From: Pseudopedobacter beijingensis
GTDB taxonomy: Bacteria; Bacteroidota; Bacteroidia; Sphingobacteriales; Sphingobacteriaceae
Length of the DNA stretch: 64,000 bases
NCBI RefSeq assembly: GCF_042678145.1
Contig: NZ_JBHUDG010000019.1
Span: 76,705-140,704 of the forward strand
Direction: 5' to 3'
Below the pieces are notes generated by a model that was given only the letters and a program-made list of their open reading frames with translations, was not told the DNA's origin and ran no database searches. Shown here in pieces: positions 52,900-61,750 of the stretch (position 1 is the stretch's first letter; each line of letters starts with the position of its first letter). A program made the position numbers and the translations under genes.

Positions 52900-54120
52900 T
52901 TAATGCTCATGCTCTCCGGTATCAGACATTTTAGCGTTGATAAAAAATGCGCCATTAACGACTACTTGAGTACCCTTTTCAATTTCTTTTACCGGAGTAA
53001 CAGCTGTATAACCAAGTTCAGAAACACCTTTTGCTACTTCTATTTTTTCGAAGGCCGTTTCTTTTGCATCGTTATGCTTGTCTTTATCTTCGGTGACAAT
53101 AAAAATGTAGTTTTTACCATCAGCCTCAACAATAGCTCCATTTTTGACGGCTTTTGTAGGGGCATTGTTCAGGTCTATTAAAGCTGTAACGTTCATACCG
53201 TCTATTAACCCGTTTTTTTCTCCAATCACATCACAATGTATAGGAATGGTTTTGCTCTCGTTTTCAAAAGCTGAGCTGATACTGAATATTTTTGCCTGAT
53301 AACTAACCGATGGATTATTGGTAAGTGTAAAGTTTACAGTTTGTCCGATTTTTAAGAATGGAAGATCTTTTTCGTAAACATTAACATCCAGATGGATACC
53401 AGAATTGTTAACCACTTCTGCAACCGGAGAAGATACATCTACATAACTTCCTATTTTAGCATAGATATTACTAACAGACCCGTCAATAGGACTTAAAATA
53501 GAGATATTGCGTCTAACATTTGTATTATCTATTCTGTCTGGGTTAATACCCATGAGTTGAATTTGCTGATATAATGATGCTTTCCTGATTTTTAAGTTCT
53601 TAAGCTCAGTATCTGCATTTTGAAGATTTTTTAATGCCCCTACGTTTCCATCATTCAAATCTTTTTGTCTTTGCTGTTCCAGTTCTGCAAAATTAATTTT
53701 GCTGAGAATGGTAAGGTATTCTTCCTGAATCTGTATGATATTGGGATGTGATATAGTGGCAATTACCTGACCTTTTCTAACCTTAGACCCAACTTCAATA
53801 TTTAGGGTTTGGATAACCCCACCATACATAGAAGTAATGTTAGCTTTGTTATTGTTGGGTACTTTTAGTTTTCCATTAATCTTGATGGTTGCTGTAAGGT
53901 TTTTGTCCTCTATTTCTCCAAAGGCAATCTGTATAGATTTCATTTGATCGGGTGTTAAAGACGTTTTATTGCTGTTCTCTTCTTCATGCTCGTGGTTGTC
54001 CTGCTCTTTATTTTCTGTAGACGAGCTGTTGCTTTTACAACTGTAAAAAACAGAAAGAGAGCAAAAAAGTCCCAGTAATAAAAGGGCTTTTAGAGTATAT
54101 GGGCTTTGATTATTTTTCAT
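52900..54120 (-). CDS. Heavy-metal RND efflux periplasmic adaptor, CzcB/CusB family
   Basis: A 406-aa membrane fusion protein for the metal pump encoded upstream. The lipoprotein-like N-terminus ends FYSC (Cys28), followed by a His/Glu/Asn-rich stretch (EQDNHEHEEENSNK) and a His-containing C-terminus (GEHEH), both plausible metal-binding tails. The lipoyl-like halves are around residues 95-130 and 215-245, with a coiled-coil hairpin (about 130-200), then beta-barrel domains. It is the last gene of the three-gene minus-strand operon, 42 nt after the pump. Confidence 0.92.
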   Translation of the reverse strand: MKNNQSPYTLKALLLLGLFCSLSVFYSCKSNSSSTENKEQDNHEHEEENSNKTSLTPDQMKSIQIAFGEIEDKNLTATIKINGKLKVPNNNKANITSMYGGVIQTLNIEVGSKVRKGQVIATISHPNIIQIQEEYLTILSKINFAELEQQRQKDLNDGNVGALKNLQNADTELKNLKIRKASLYQQIQLMGINPDRIDNTNVRRNISILSPIDGSVSNIYAKIGSYVDVSSPVAEVVNNSGIHLDVNVYEKDLPFLKIGQTVNFTLTNNPSVSYQAKIFSISSAFENESKTIPIHCDVIGEKNGLIDGMNVTALIDLNNAPTKAVKNGAIVEADGKNYIFIVTEDKDKHNDAKETAFEKIEVAKGVSELGYTAVTPVKEIEKGTQVVVNGAFFINAKMSDTGEHEH

Positions 54121-54162
54121 CTGCTTAATATTTATTGCTGTTATCTTTATTTTTATCCAGAT

Positions 54163-57100
54163 TTACTGATTGATTAAATAATTGATATCAATAACCGATT
54201 GATTGATTTGTTCTATAGATTTCAGGTACTCCAGTTCTACATCCGTAGCCGTTTGCAGGGCATACAAGTATTCTACATAAGTAATTTCGCCTGTTCGGTA
54301 CCCTAATTGAGCTGCATTAATAATCTGTTTAGCGTTTGGAAGTGCCTGCTTTACAAAGTACTTATAACGTTGGTTGAAAAAGTTGTACTGCTCAATCTCG
54401 TTCTGTAATCTGGATTTTAAATTCAGTTTTTCATTTTCCGCTTTAACCTCCAAAGCCTGTTTTTGCAGATCAAGAGATTTAATCCTTCCTTTATTTGCAT
54501 GGAGGGTTAACGGTATGCTTATTCCAAAATTAATATAGCTAAACCGCTTATCAGATCCATAAAACTGTTCCTGATTATTTACGGTATAAGTACCAATTAT
54601 AGATTGGTTATTATAACCAAAATTAAGATCGGGGAGCGTTTGAGCCCTTTCCAGTTTCTTGTTTTTATCCGCTGTTTCAGCATTTTGGTAAATGCTTTGG
54701 ATAAAAGGATGCTTTTCTATAGAGCTGCTGTCTATAGCTTGTGTTAATTGTAAAGGGCTAAAATCAGTTGAACTAATAACCTTTATATCTTGCTGAGTAT
54801 TTAAAACAGCTTTTAGTGATTGATAAGCATTTTTTAATAAAGTTTTATTCTGCAGGTAAAGCAGGTTTATTTCACCCTGTTTAGTTTGGGCAGTATTAAT
54901 TTCTAACAAACTGCTTTCGCCACTCTTGTGTCTTATACCAGCCGCTTTTACAAAAGAAAGGTAAAGACTATCCAGGTGCTTAAGTTTCCGGTCGTTTTCT
55001 TCCAGATATTGGATCTGGTAAAAATATCCCCGTACATAACTCTTTACCTCATTTAAACTAATAGCTTGTTGTAAAACACTTTCTTTGACTTGCGAACCTA
55101 CTACCTTTTTACGCGCTCCAAAAACACTGGGAAAAGGAATGTTCTGGTTAATTTGGAAAAGATTATCTTTCTCCAGACTCCCTATATTACCATATTGGCC
55201 GTTAAGTTCTGTTTTGGGAAGCTCAAACGCAGTAGAGCGAAGACTTTCTGCCGCTTTGGTTTCCAGATATTTAGATTTAAGCTCAGGATTGTTGTTAATA
55301 GCCATAGCTATCGCTGTTTCTATAGTAATAGAGGTTGCTTGTGTTTCCTGAGCTTTTATAGTAGAGAAAGAACCTAAGCCTAATAGAGCCAATATCAGCG
55401 TAAGGGTTTTTGGTTTTGTTTTCCATTTAGAATTGAACATAATATACAGTAAGGGCAGTACAAATAAGGTGAGCAGGGTAGCGGTAATTAGTCCACCAAT
55501 AACTACGGTGGCTAAAGGACGTTGAACCTCTGCTCCGGCGCTGGTACTGATAGCCATAGGTAAAAAACCTAAACTGGCCACTGTAGCGGTCATTAATACC
55601 GGGCGCATTCTGATTTTAGTGCCTTCTATAACCCGTTTAATGATATCAGAATATCCTTCTTTCTCTAATTGGTTAAATGTGCCAATAAGTACAATCCCAT
55701 TTAACACGGCCACACCAAACAAGGCAATAAAGCCAATACCAGCAGATATGCTAAAGGGCATTCCGCGTACAAGAAGTGCAAACACCCCACCAATGGCACT
55801 CATAGGAATAGCAGTAAATATTAAGCCCGCTTGTTTAAATGAATGAAAGGTGAAATAAAGCAGCATAAATATTAATAATAGAGAAACAGGAACGGCAATT
55901 AATAATCGCTGAGATGCTTTTTGCAGATTCTCAAACATGCCTCCGAATGTGTAGTAATAGCCAACAGGTAACTGTATCTGCTGATCTATCTTTTGCTGTA
56001 TTTCTTTTACCACACTGGCAACATCTCTGCTATCAAGATTAAAACCAATTACTATTCTTCTTTTGCCATCTTCCCGGCTTATCTGGGCAGGCCCCAGTTT
56101 ATAAGTTACGTTTGCAATTTGAGATAAAGGTACCTGATCTCCGCCCGGCAGCGGTATCCATAAATTGGAAACATCATCTATAGAAGATCTGTAGCTGCTA
56201 TCTAATCTTACCACCAGATCAAAACGTCTTTCGTTTTCAAATACCATTCCACTTGTTTTACCGGCAAAAGCAGTACTAACAATATCATTAACCTCTTTTA
56301 CATTTAAGCCGTAATTGGCAATTCTTGCCCGGTCGTATTCTACATTAATTTGCGGAAGTCCGGAAGTCCGTTCAACCATAGGAGCAGAGGTTCCTTTTAC
56401 TCCCTGCACAACAGTAGCCACTTTATTGGCATAGGTAAGGAGAGAGTCCAGGTCTTCACCAAAAATTTTAACAGCAACATCCTGTCTTATTCCAGTCATT
56501 AACTCGTTAAAACGCATTTGGATAGGCTGGTTATCTTCAAAGAAAACTCCAGGTATTACAGATAGCTTTTCCATAATTTCTGAAGACAGCTGTTTATATG
56601 TTTTTTTAGTTTTCCATTCGCTCTGCGGTTTTAGTATAATCATCAGGTCCGTTGCTTCTGGCGGCATGGGGTCTGTAGGAACTTCTGCAGAACCTGTTTT
56701 TCCAACAACCATTTTAACTTCATCAAATTCTTTGATAATTCGGGATGCCTGCATAGAAGTTTCCAGACTTTGACTTAAGGATGTACCCTGAGGTAATATA
56801 CAGTGGAATGCATAATCGCCTTCTTCCAGATTAGGGATAAATTCTCCACCCATTTTAGAAAACAACAGCAGCGAAAACAAGAACAATCCGACTGCAGCAC
56901 TTACCAGCAGATATTTAAACCGAATAGCCTTTTCTAATAAAGGAGTGTATATTTTTTGAAGATAAGCTATCATCCGGTCAGAAAAAGATTGCTTATTATT
57001 CTTGGTTTTAGGAAGAAATAAAGCACACATCATGGGGATGTAGGTTAACGAAAGGATAAGTGCACCTAAAATGGCAAAACCTACGGTAATGGCCATAGGA

Positions 57101-58524
57101 GAGAACATCTTTCCTTCAATTCCAACCAGCGTAAGAATAGGGATATACACAATTAAGATAATGATTTCTCCGAATGCCGCACTGGTTCTTATTTTGGAAG
57201 CAGAGACAAAAACTTCCTCATCCATTTCCTGTTGACTTAGTTTATGGATAGACTTTCTGAGCCCCAGATGGTGTAGCGTGGCTTCAACAATAATGACGGC
57301 CCCATCTACAATGAGCCCGAAATCTATGGCTCCTAAACTCATTAAGTTAGCACTGATGCCGAAAACATTCATCATTCCCAGTGCAAACAGTAACGATAAG
57401 GGGATTGCTGATGCCACAATTAAACCTGCCCGTAAATTTCCAAGGAATATGACCAGAACAAAAATAACAATCAATGCACCTTCTATCAGGTTCTTCTCTA
57501 CGGTTTTCATTGCCCGTCCCACCAAATCCGTACGGTCAAGATATGGCTCTATTAAAATGTCATAAGGTAAAGATTTTTGTATGGTAGGTATTTTTTCTTT
57601 TACCCTTTTTACAACTTCATTGCTGTTTTCCCCTTTTAGCATCATTACCACACCTCCAACAGCATCAACTTCGCCATTATAAGTCATGGCGCCATATCTT
57701 ACGGCACTTCCAAATTTTACCGAGGCTACATCTTTTATGTAAGTAGGAATGCCGTTAGCATTGCTTTTGATTACAATATTTCTGACATCGTCCAAAGAAG
57801 TTACTAAACCAACACCTCTGATAAAATAAGCATTAGGTTTTTTGTCTATATAGGCACCACCGGTATTTTGGTTGTTATTTTCTAAAGCCGTAAAAATATC
57901 AGGAATACTAATACTCATGGCTTTTAAGCGGTCAGGATTTACCGATACTTCGTATTGTTTAAGTAAGCCTCCAAAGCTATTGATTTCTGCTATGCCCGGC
58001 GTTCCGCGTAGCTGTCTGGCAACAATCCAATCCTGCATGGTTCTTAGTTCCATAGCAGAATACTTGCTCTCCGAACCTTTTTTTGGATGCAGGATATATT
58101 GGTATACCTCGCCCAGTCCTGTACTTACAGGTGCTAATACAGGTTTCCCAATTCCGACCGGAATTTCGTCATTTACATCTTGTAACCTTTCGTTGATCAG
58201 TTGCCGGGCAAAATAAATGTCAACCTTCTCTTCAAACACAGCAGTAATTACAGATAATCCAAATCTGGATATACTTCTGGTTTCCTCCAACCCCGGCAAA
58301 TTGGCAATACTCTGTTCTATAGGAAATGTTACCAGTTGTTCAACCTCTTGTCCGGCAAGGGTAGGACAAGCAGTAATAATCTGAACCTGATTGTTGGTAA
58401 TATCCGGTACGGCATCTATAGGAAGTTTAGTAGCGCTCCAGATACCCCAGAGGATTAAGACAAAAGTCATAATCCCAATAAATATTTTGTTCTTAATACT
58501 AAACTTAATAATGTGATCTAGCAT
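54163..58524 (-). CDS. CzcA-type metal RND pump fused to a TolC-like outer-membrane channel
   Basis: A 1453-aa fusion. Residues 1-1035 are a heavy-metal RND permease with two porter domains and 12 TM helices. IDFGLIVDGAVIIVE (D401, D407, E414) matches the DFGx3DGAx3VE signature of the Co/Zn/Cd group (HME1) rather than the Cu/Ag group. Residues 1059-1453 are a TolC/CzcC-like channel. Between them TLTLILALLGLGSFSTIKA|Q resembles a signal peptide with an SPase I site after Ala1058. So the channel may be cut free after export (inference). Fusions of this kind are known in Bacteroidota. It lies between a DUF6660 gene and the adaptor gene. Confidence 0.94.
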   Translation of the reverse strand: MLDHIIKFSIKNKIFIGIMTFVLILWGIWSATKLPIDAVPDITNNQVQIITACPTLAGQEVEQLVTFPIEQSIANLPGLEETRSISRFGLSVITAVFEEKVDIYFARQLINERLQDVNDEIPVGIGKPVLAPVSTGLGEVYQYILHPKKGSESKYSAMELRTMQDWIVARQLRGTPGIAEINSFGGLLKQYEVSVNPDRLKAMSISIPDIFTALENNNQNTGGAYIDKKPNAYFIRGVGLVTSLDDVRNIVIKSNANGIPTYIKDVASVKFGSAVRYGAMTYNGEVDAVGGVVMMLKGENSNEVVKRVKEKIPTIQKSLPYDILIEPYLDRTDLVGRAMKTVEKNLIEGALIVIFVLVIFLGNLRAGLIVASAIPLSLLFALGMMNVFGISANLMSLGAIDFGLIVDGAVIIVEATLHHLGLRKSIHKLSQQEMDEEVFVSASKIRTSAAFGEIIILIVYIPILTLVGIEGKMFSPMAITVGFAILGALILSLTYIPMMCALFLPKTKNNKQSFSDRMIAYLQKIYTPLLEKAIRFKYLLVSAAVGLFLFSLLLFSKMGGEFIPNLEEGDYAFHCILPQGTSLSQSLETSMQASRIIKEFDEVKMVVGKTGSAEVPTDPMPPEATDLMIILKPQSEWKTKKTYKQLSSEIMEKLSVIPGVFFEDNQPIQMRFNELMTGIRQDVAVKIFGEDLDSLLTYANKVATVVQGVKGTSAPMVERTSGLPQINVEYDRARIANYGLNVKEVNDIVSTAFAGKTSGMVFENERRFDLVVRLDSSYRSSIDDVSNLWIPLPGGDQVPLSQIANVTYKLGPAQISREDGKRRIVIGFNLDSRDVASVVKEIQQKIDQQIQLPVGYYYTFGGMFENLQKASQRLLIAVPVSLLLIFMLLYFTFHSFKQAGLIFTAIPMSAIGGVFALLVRGMPFSISAGIGFIALFGVAVLNGIVLIGTFNQLEKEGYSDIIKRVIEGTKIRMRPVLMTATVASLGFLPMAISTSAGAEVQRPLATVVIGGLITATLLTLFVLPLLYIMFNSKWKTKPKTLTLILALLGLGSFSTIKAQETQATSITIETAIAMAINNNPELKSKYLETKAAESLRSTAFELPKTELNGQYGNIGSLEKDNLFQINQNIPFPSVFGARKKVVGSQVKESVLQQAISLNEVKSYVRGYFYQIQYLEENDRKLKHLDSLYLSFVKAAGIRHKSGESSLLEINTAQTKQGEINLLYLQNKTLLKNAYQSLKAVLNTQQDIKVISSTDFSPLQLTQAIDSSSIEKHPFIQSIYQNAETADKNKKLERAQTLPDLNFGYNNQSIIGTYTVNNQEQFYGSDKRFSYINFGISIPLTLHANKGRIKSLDLQKQALEVKAENEKLNLKSRLQNEIEQYNFFNQRYKYFVKQALPNAKQIINAAQLGYRTGEITYVEYLYALQTATDVELEYLKSIEQINQSVIDINYLINQ

Positions 58525-58641
58525 CTTTATTAATCTTAATTGAATAAATGATTTCGAGATAAATCACACCATGCTTGCCCAACCATATAAAAGAGACCTA
58601 AATACCTCTTAATAGGTTAACATCTGTGGGGATTTATCAAA

Positions 58642-58677
58642 ATAGGATAAAGGAATAAACGGATAAGAATATCCTAT
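58642..58677. other. Inverted repeat between DUF6660 and metal pump genes
   Basis: ATAGGATA (58642-58649) and TATCCTAT (58670-58677) form a perfect 8-bp inverted repeat containing a smaller GGATA/TATCC hairpin, within the 167-nt gap upstream of the pump. It could attenuate or stabilise the pump mRNA. Chance is possible. Confidence 0.3.
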
Positions 58678-58691
58678 CCTTTAAATAAAGA

Positions 58692-59015
58692 TTATGCGTT
58701 TATCTTGGGCGGTTGCCAGATTTTGCAAGAATAGTTAGAATGAAATTTGGAGTCAAAAGCGAAAACCTGTTTCAGTTCGGTAGGGTATAGGGGTGTTTCT
58801 TCAAGGATGTTAATTCTTGTAGGTACACTTACAACACTATGGCAACAGCTACATACACATATAGGACCACAAAGATCTACAGGTTTACTTTCATTAGGAT
58901 TGTGGGTTGTCATTTCAACAACAGCATCACATTGCCCGCCCGTTTGATTGTCTTCACAAGGTAAAGCAGTCAACAGAGACATATACATGATAAATAATAG
59001 TTGAAATATTCTCAC
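58692..59015 (-). CDS. DUF6660-family cysteine-rich exported protein
   Basis: A 107-aa protein with a signal-like start (RIFQLLFIMYMSLLTALPCE), a Cys cluster (DLCGPICVCSCCHSVV, about residues 48-63) and the end KIWQPPKINA. This matches the DUF6660 pattern that usually sits at the head of CzcA/CusA operons in Bacteroidota; the Cys cluster suggests metal binding. The start is GTG; a -7 element 5 nt upstream would make the transcript almost leaderless. It is first in the metal-efflux operon. Confidence 0.82.
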   Translation of the reverse strand: MRIFQLLFIMYMSLLTALPCEDNQTGGQCDAVVEMTTHNPNESKPVDLCGPICVCSCCHSVVSVPTRINILEETPLYPTELKQVFAFDSKFHSNYSCKIWQPPKINA

Positions 59016-59019
59016 TTTA

Positions 59020-59049
59020 CAAAAATATCATATTCATCATAAAAACAAA
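59020..59049 (-). promoter_or_regulatory. Promoter of the metal-efflux operon
   Basis: On the minus strand TTTG (59046-59049), an 18-nt spacer, then TATTTTTG (59020-59027), a full match to TAnnTTTG. The expected start point falls at about the GTG start of the DUF6660 gene. Confidence 0.55.
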
Positions 59050-59260
59050 GTTGTTGGAGTTAAAAAAAATAAATGTTGTGATTTTGTTACTGAATAGATA
59101 TTTGAAAATACAACTATTATAAACTCTGTTTCTATGCTAATGAAGACACTTTTAAGTCTGTTTTTTTGTTAACTAAAACAAAATCTAAAGGAATTTAACC
59201 ATAATCTAAAGTCACTAAAAGTATCTCTTTTTACTTTCGCTAAAATAATAACAAATAAAA

Positions 59261-60175
59261 GTGAGAGAAATATATTCTGTAGGAATTGATGTTGGAGGAT
59301 CGTCTTTGAAGTGCGGTTTGGTGAATGAAAAAGGAACAATAGTTTATTCATTCGTAATGCCGTTATCAGAGGTCTATTCTGCAGATGAGGTTATAGCCTT
59401 AATCAATGCGGCTATAAGAAAATGTGTGAGCCATACCACGGAAAGAGTGTTAGGGGTAGGTTTAGGCTTTCCGGGAATTGTTTTTGATGATTTTGTAATT
59501 GGTGGAGCAGATAATTTGCCGGAGTTTAAAAATATTCCCATTGGAAAAATAATTACAGAGTCTACCGGATTACCCGTTGTGGTAGATAATGATGCTAATA
59601 TGATGGCTTGGGGCGAGAAAAGTTTTGGAGCAGGACGTCATGTATCTGATGCTGTTTTTTTAACGGTAGGTACCGGTATTGGCGGTGGGCTTATTATCAG
59701 GAACGAGCTGTACGGTGGTTATAAAAATCATGGTACAGAAATAGGACACATGATACTGCAATTGAATGGTAATAGCTGTTCTTGTGGTGCTAAAGGTTGT
59801 TTTGAGGCCTATGCTTCTGTTTCTGCATTAATTAGAGATTATAAAGAATTAACCGGAAAAAGCGCTAACGGAAAACACATTGTAGAAGCTTATCATAAAA
59901 ATGAAAGCGAAGCTGTAGAGGTATTGCATAAACATTTTGATTATATGGCTGCGGGTATAACCGGACTGGTTAATTTGTTTAGCCCGCAAAAGGTCATTGT
60001 TGGCGGAGGAATTTCCGAATCAGGAGAGTTTTATATCAGAGAAATAAGAAACCGTGTAGCAAGTATGGCTATGCCGGATACTATTAAGAATACGCAGATT
60101 TTACGCGCCGAACTGGGAAATAATGCTGGTTTATTAGGATGTGCAGCTAACGTATTCTCTAATTTTAAATATTAA
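59261..60175 (+). CDS. ROK-family sugar kinase
   Basis: A 304-aa sugar kinase of the ROK family, phosphorylating a hexose such as glucose or N-acetylhexosamine. The ATP loop is SVGIDVGGSSLKCGLV, the catalytic Asp is D111 in DNDANMMAWGE, and the ROK zinc site is H163 in HGTEIGHMIL with C173, C175 and C180 in CSCGAKGCFEAY. The start is GTG, since no ATG precedes the ATP loop. The next gene, 17 nt on, encodes a sugar MFS transporter, so the two form an uptake and phosphorylation unit. Confidence 0.92.
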   Translation: MREIYSVGIDVGGSSLKCGLVNEKGTIVYSFVMPLSEVYSADEVIALINAAIRKCVSHTTERVLGVGLGFPGIVFDDFVIGGADNLPEFKNIPIGKIITESTGLPVVVDNDANMMAWGEKSFGAGRHVSDAVFLTVGTGIGGGLIIRNELYGGYKNHGTEIGHMILQLNGNSCSCGAKGCFEAYASVSALIRDYKELTGKSANGKHIVEAYHKNESEAVEVLHKHFDYMAAGITGLVNLFSPQKVIVGGGISESGEFYIREIRNRVASMAMPDTIKNTQILRAELGNNAGLLGCAANVFSNFKY

Positions 60176-60192
60176 CCTTTATAAACGAAAAT

Positions 60193-61452
60193 ATGCAAAG
60201 AAGTAAGTTTTTAGTATTCATTATCTTAATAATTTGGTTCGTAATATCATTCGTAACCAATATTATAGGGCCATTAATGCCTATTATTATAGAAACTTAT
60301 CAGTTAAGTTTAACCATGGCAGCCTTTTTACCTTTCTCTTTCTTTCTGGCCTATGGTATAACCTCTATTCCAGCAGGTATGCTGATAGAAAAGATGGGAG
60401 AAAAGAAAGCTATGCTTATAGCTTTTATGCTTAATTTTTTGGGATCTATGGCATTGGCGGCAAATCCAACCTATATAACAGCCTTATTTTCTTTATTTAC
60501 CATAGGAATTGGGATGGCTATGCTACAGGTTATTATTAATCCATTAATGCGTACCGTTGGAGGCGAAGAACATTACGCCTTTTACTCAGTATTGGCTCAG
60601 TTGGTATTTGGTTTAGGCTCTTTTGTGAGCCCATTCGTATTTACCTATATGACCTCTGCAGAATTTACCGGAAATACCAACGGAGGTATTGTGCAATTCC
60701 TCAATTCATTGGTAAACAATAATATGCAGTGGACCATTTTATATTGGTTGTTTGGTATTATTTTCATATCCATATTTATACTTATTTCCTCTTTAAGTAT
60801 CCCCAAAGTAGAATATAATGAAGACGAAAAGGCAGGGACAGCAGATGTATATCTGGGTTTACTGAAGAATAAAAGCGTTATTTTGTTTTTTGTAGGGATT
60901 ATAGCCTATGTAGGAACAGAGCAATCTCTAGCAAACTGGATGTCCGAGTTTTTAAAACAGTACCATCAGGTAGACCCGGTTACACAGGGGGCGCAAGCAG
61001 TTGCCTGGTTTTGGGGTTTAATGTCTGTGGGGTGTTTGTTAGGTTTAGCACTTTTAAAAGTTATAGATTCTAAACTGGTTTTAAAAGGAGCAGCCCTCAT
61101 TACTTTTATAGCCCTCACATTAGCCTTATTTGGTTCGGCAGAAGTATCTTTTTATGCTTTTATGGGGTCAGGGTTTACTATTTCTGTAATGTTCTCCATT
61201 ATATTCTCGTTGGCACTTAATTCAATAAGCAGTCACCACGGTTCATTTTCAGGTATTTTATGTACCGGTATTTTCGGTGGAGCCTTAGTGCCATTGGTTG
61301 TAGGTTCATTGGGAGATATATTAGGTTTAAGGTATGCCATGATGTTTTTATACATCACCATTGGCTATATATTGTTTCTGGCATTTTATGCTAAACCATT
61401 AATAAATAATAAAACCATCTCTATAAAAGAATTATTCGCTGGTAAAAAATAG
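60193..61452 (+). CDS. MFS sugar transporter, FucP-like
   Basis: A 419-aa major facilitator with 12 TM helices. The region GIGMAMLQVIINPLMRTVGG (about residues 101-120) and the FSIIFSLALNSISSHHGSFS stretch with following GGALVP are typical of the fucose/glucose-galactose (FHS) branch. It should import a hexose by proton symport. It is 17 nt downstream of a ROK kinase and followed by two stem-loops, with a LacI regulator 300 nt beyond. The exact sugar is not readable from sequence. Confidence 0.9.
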   Translation: MQRSKFLVFIILIIWFVISFVTNIIGPLMPIIIETYQLSLTMAAFLPFSFFLAYGITSIPAGMLIEKMGEKKAMLIAFMLNFLGSMALAANPTYITALFSLFTIGIGMAMLQVIINPLMRTVGGEEHYAFYSVLAQLVFGLGSFVSPFVFTYMTSAEFTGNTNGGIVQFLNSLVNNNMQWTILYWLFGIIFISIFILISSLSIPKVEYNEDEKAGTADVYLGLLKNKSVILFFVGIIAYVGTEQSLANWMSEFLKQYHQVDPVTQGAQAVAWFWGLMSVGCLLGLALLKVIDSKLVLKGAALITFIALTLALFGSAEVSFYAFMGSGFTISVMFSIIFSLALNSISSHHGSFSGILCTGIFGGALVPLVVGSLGDILGLRYAMMFLYITIGYILFLAFYAKPLINNKTISIKELFAGKK

Positions 61453-61473
61453 CAAGCGAAACCCGTTGACAAT

Positions 61474-61524
61474 AGACAGCATGCGCCAAACAAAAAACAC
61501 ACACACCTAAGGTGCATGTTGTCT
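61474..61524. other. Long G-U-containing stem-loop downstream of the MFS gene
   Basis: AGACAGCATGCGCC (61474-61487) pairs over all 14 positions with GGTGCATGTTGTCT (61511-61524) if two G-U pairs are allowed, around a 23-nt A/C loop containing a CA tract. It lacks a T-tract. A processing or stability element is possible. Confidence 0.45.
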
Positions 61525-61546
61525 GTCATTAACTCTACATTATACT

Positions 61547-61579
61547 CAAAAAACAGCTCACTGAGTTGCGTTTTTTTTT
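61547..61579 (+). terminator. Intrinsic terminator of the ROK-MFS operon
   Basis: CAGCT and AGTTG (one G-U) pair around a 5-nt loop, followed by CG and a run of nine Ts. The stem is short but the T-tract is strong. Confidence 0.65.
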
Positions 61580-61708
61580 AAGAATAAGTTGTTTTAAATA
61601 AATCTCAGTATTTCAGATAGCTTAAACCAACAAGACTAACCTCTGTAATACACCATAACTTAACTACTCGTACAAAAAGAGTTTTTAATAATTATATTAA
61701 TTTATTGA

Positions 61709-61716
61709 TACATTTG
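61709..61716 (+). promoter_or_regulatory. -7 element of the LacI-type regulator gene
   Basis: TACATTTG matches TAnnTTTG. The expected start site at about 61723 lies after the in-frame TTG at 61718 and before the ATG at 61751, which decides the start codon. Confidence 0.55.
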
Positions 61717-61750
61717 CTTGCCGATAAATAGTATTGTCAATAAATTAAGT

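Noticed and set aside
61490..61506. Short CA-rich tract in the ROK-MFS downstream region
   Set aside because: Only a few CA units; it is simply the loop of the larger stem-loop and not a useful tandem repeat.
61718..61750. TTG-start extension of the LacI-type gene
   Set aside because: It starts about at or before the transcription start predicted from the TACATTTG element; the ATG at 61751 starts just before the helix-turn-helix.
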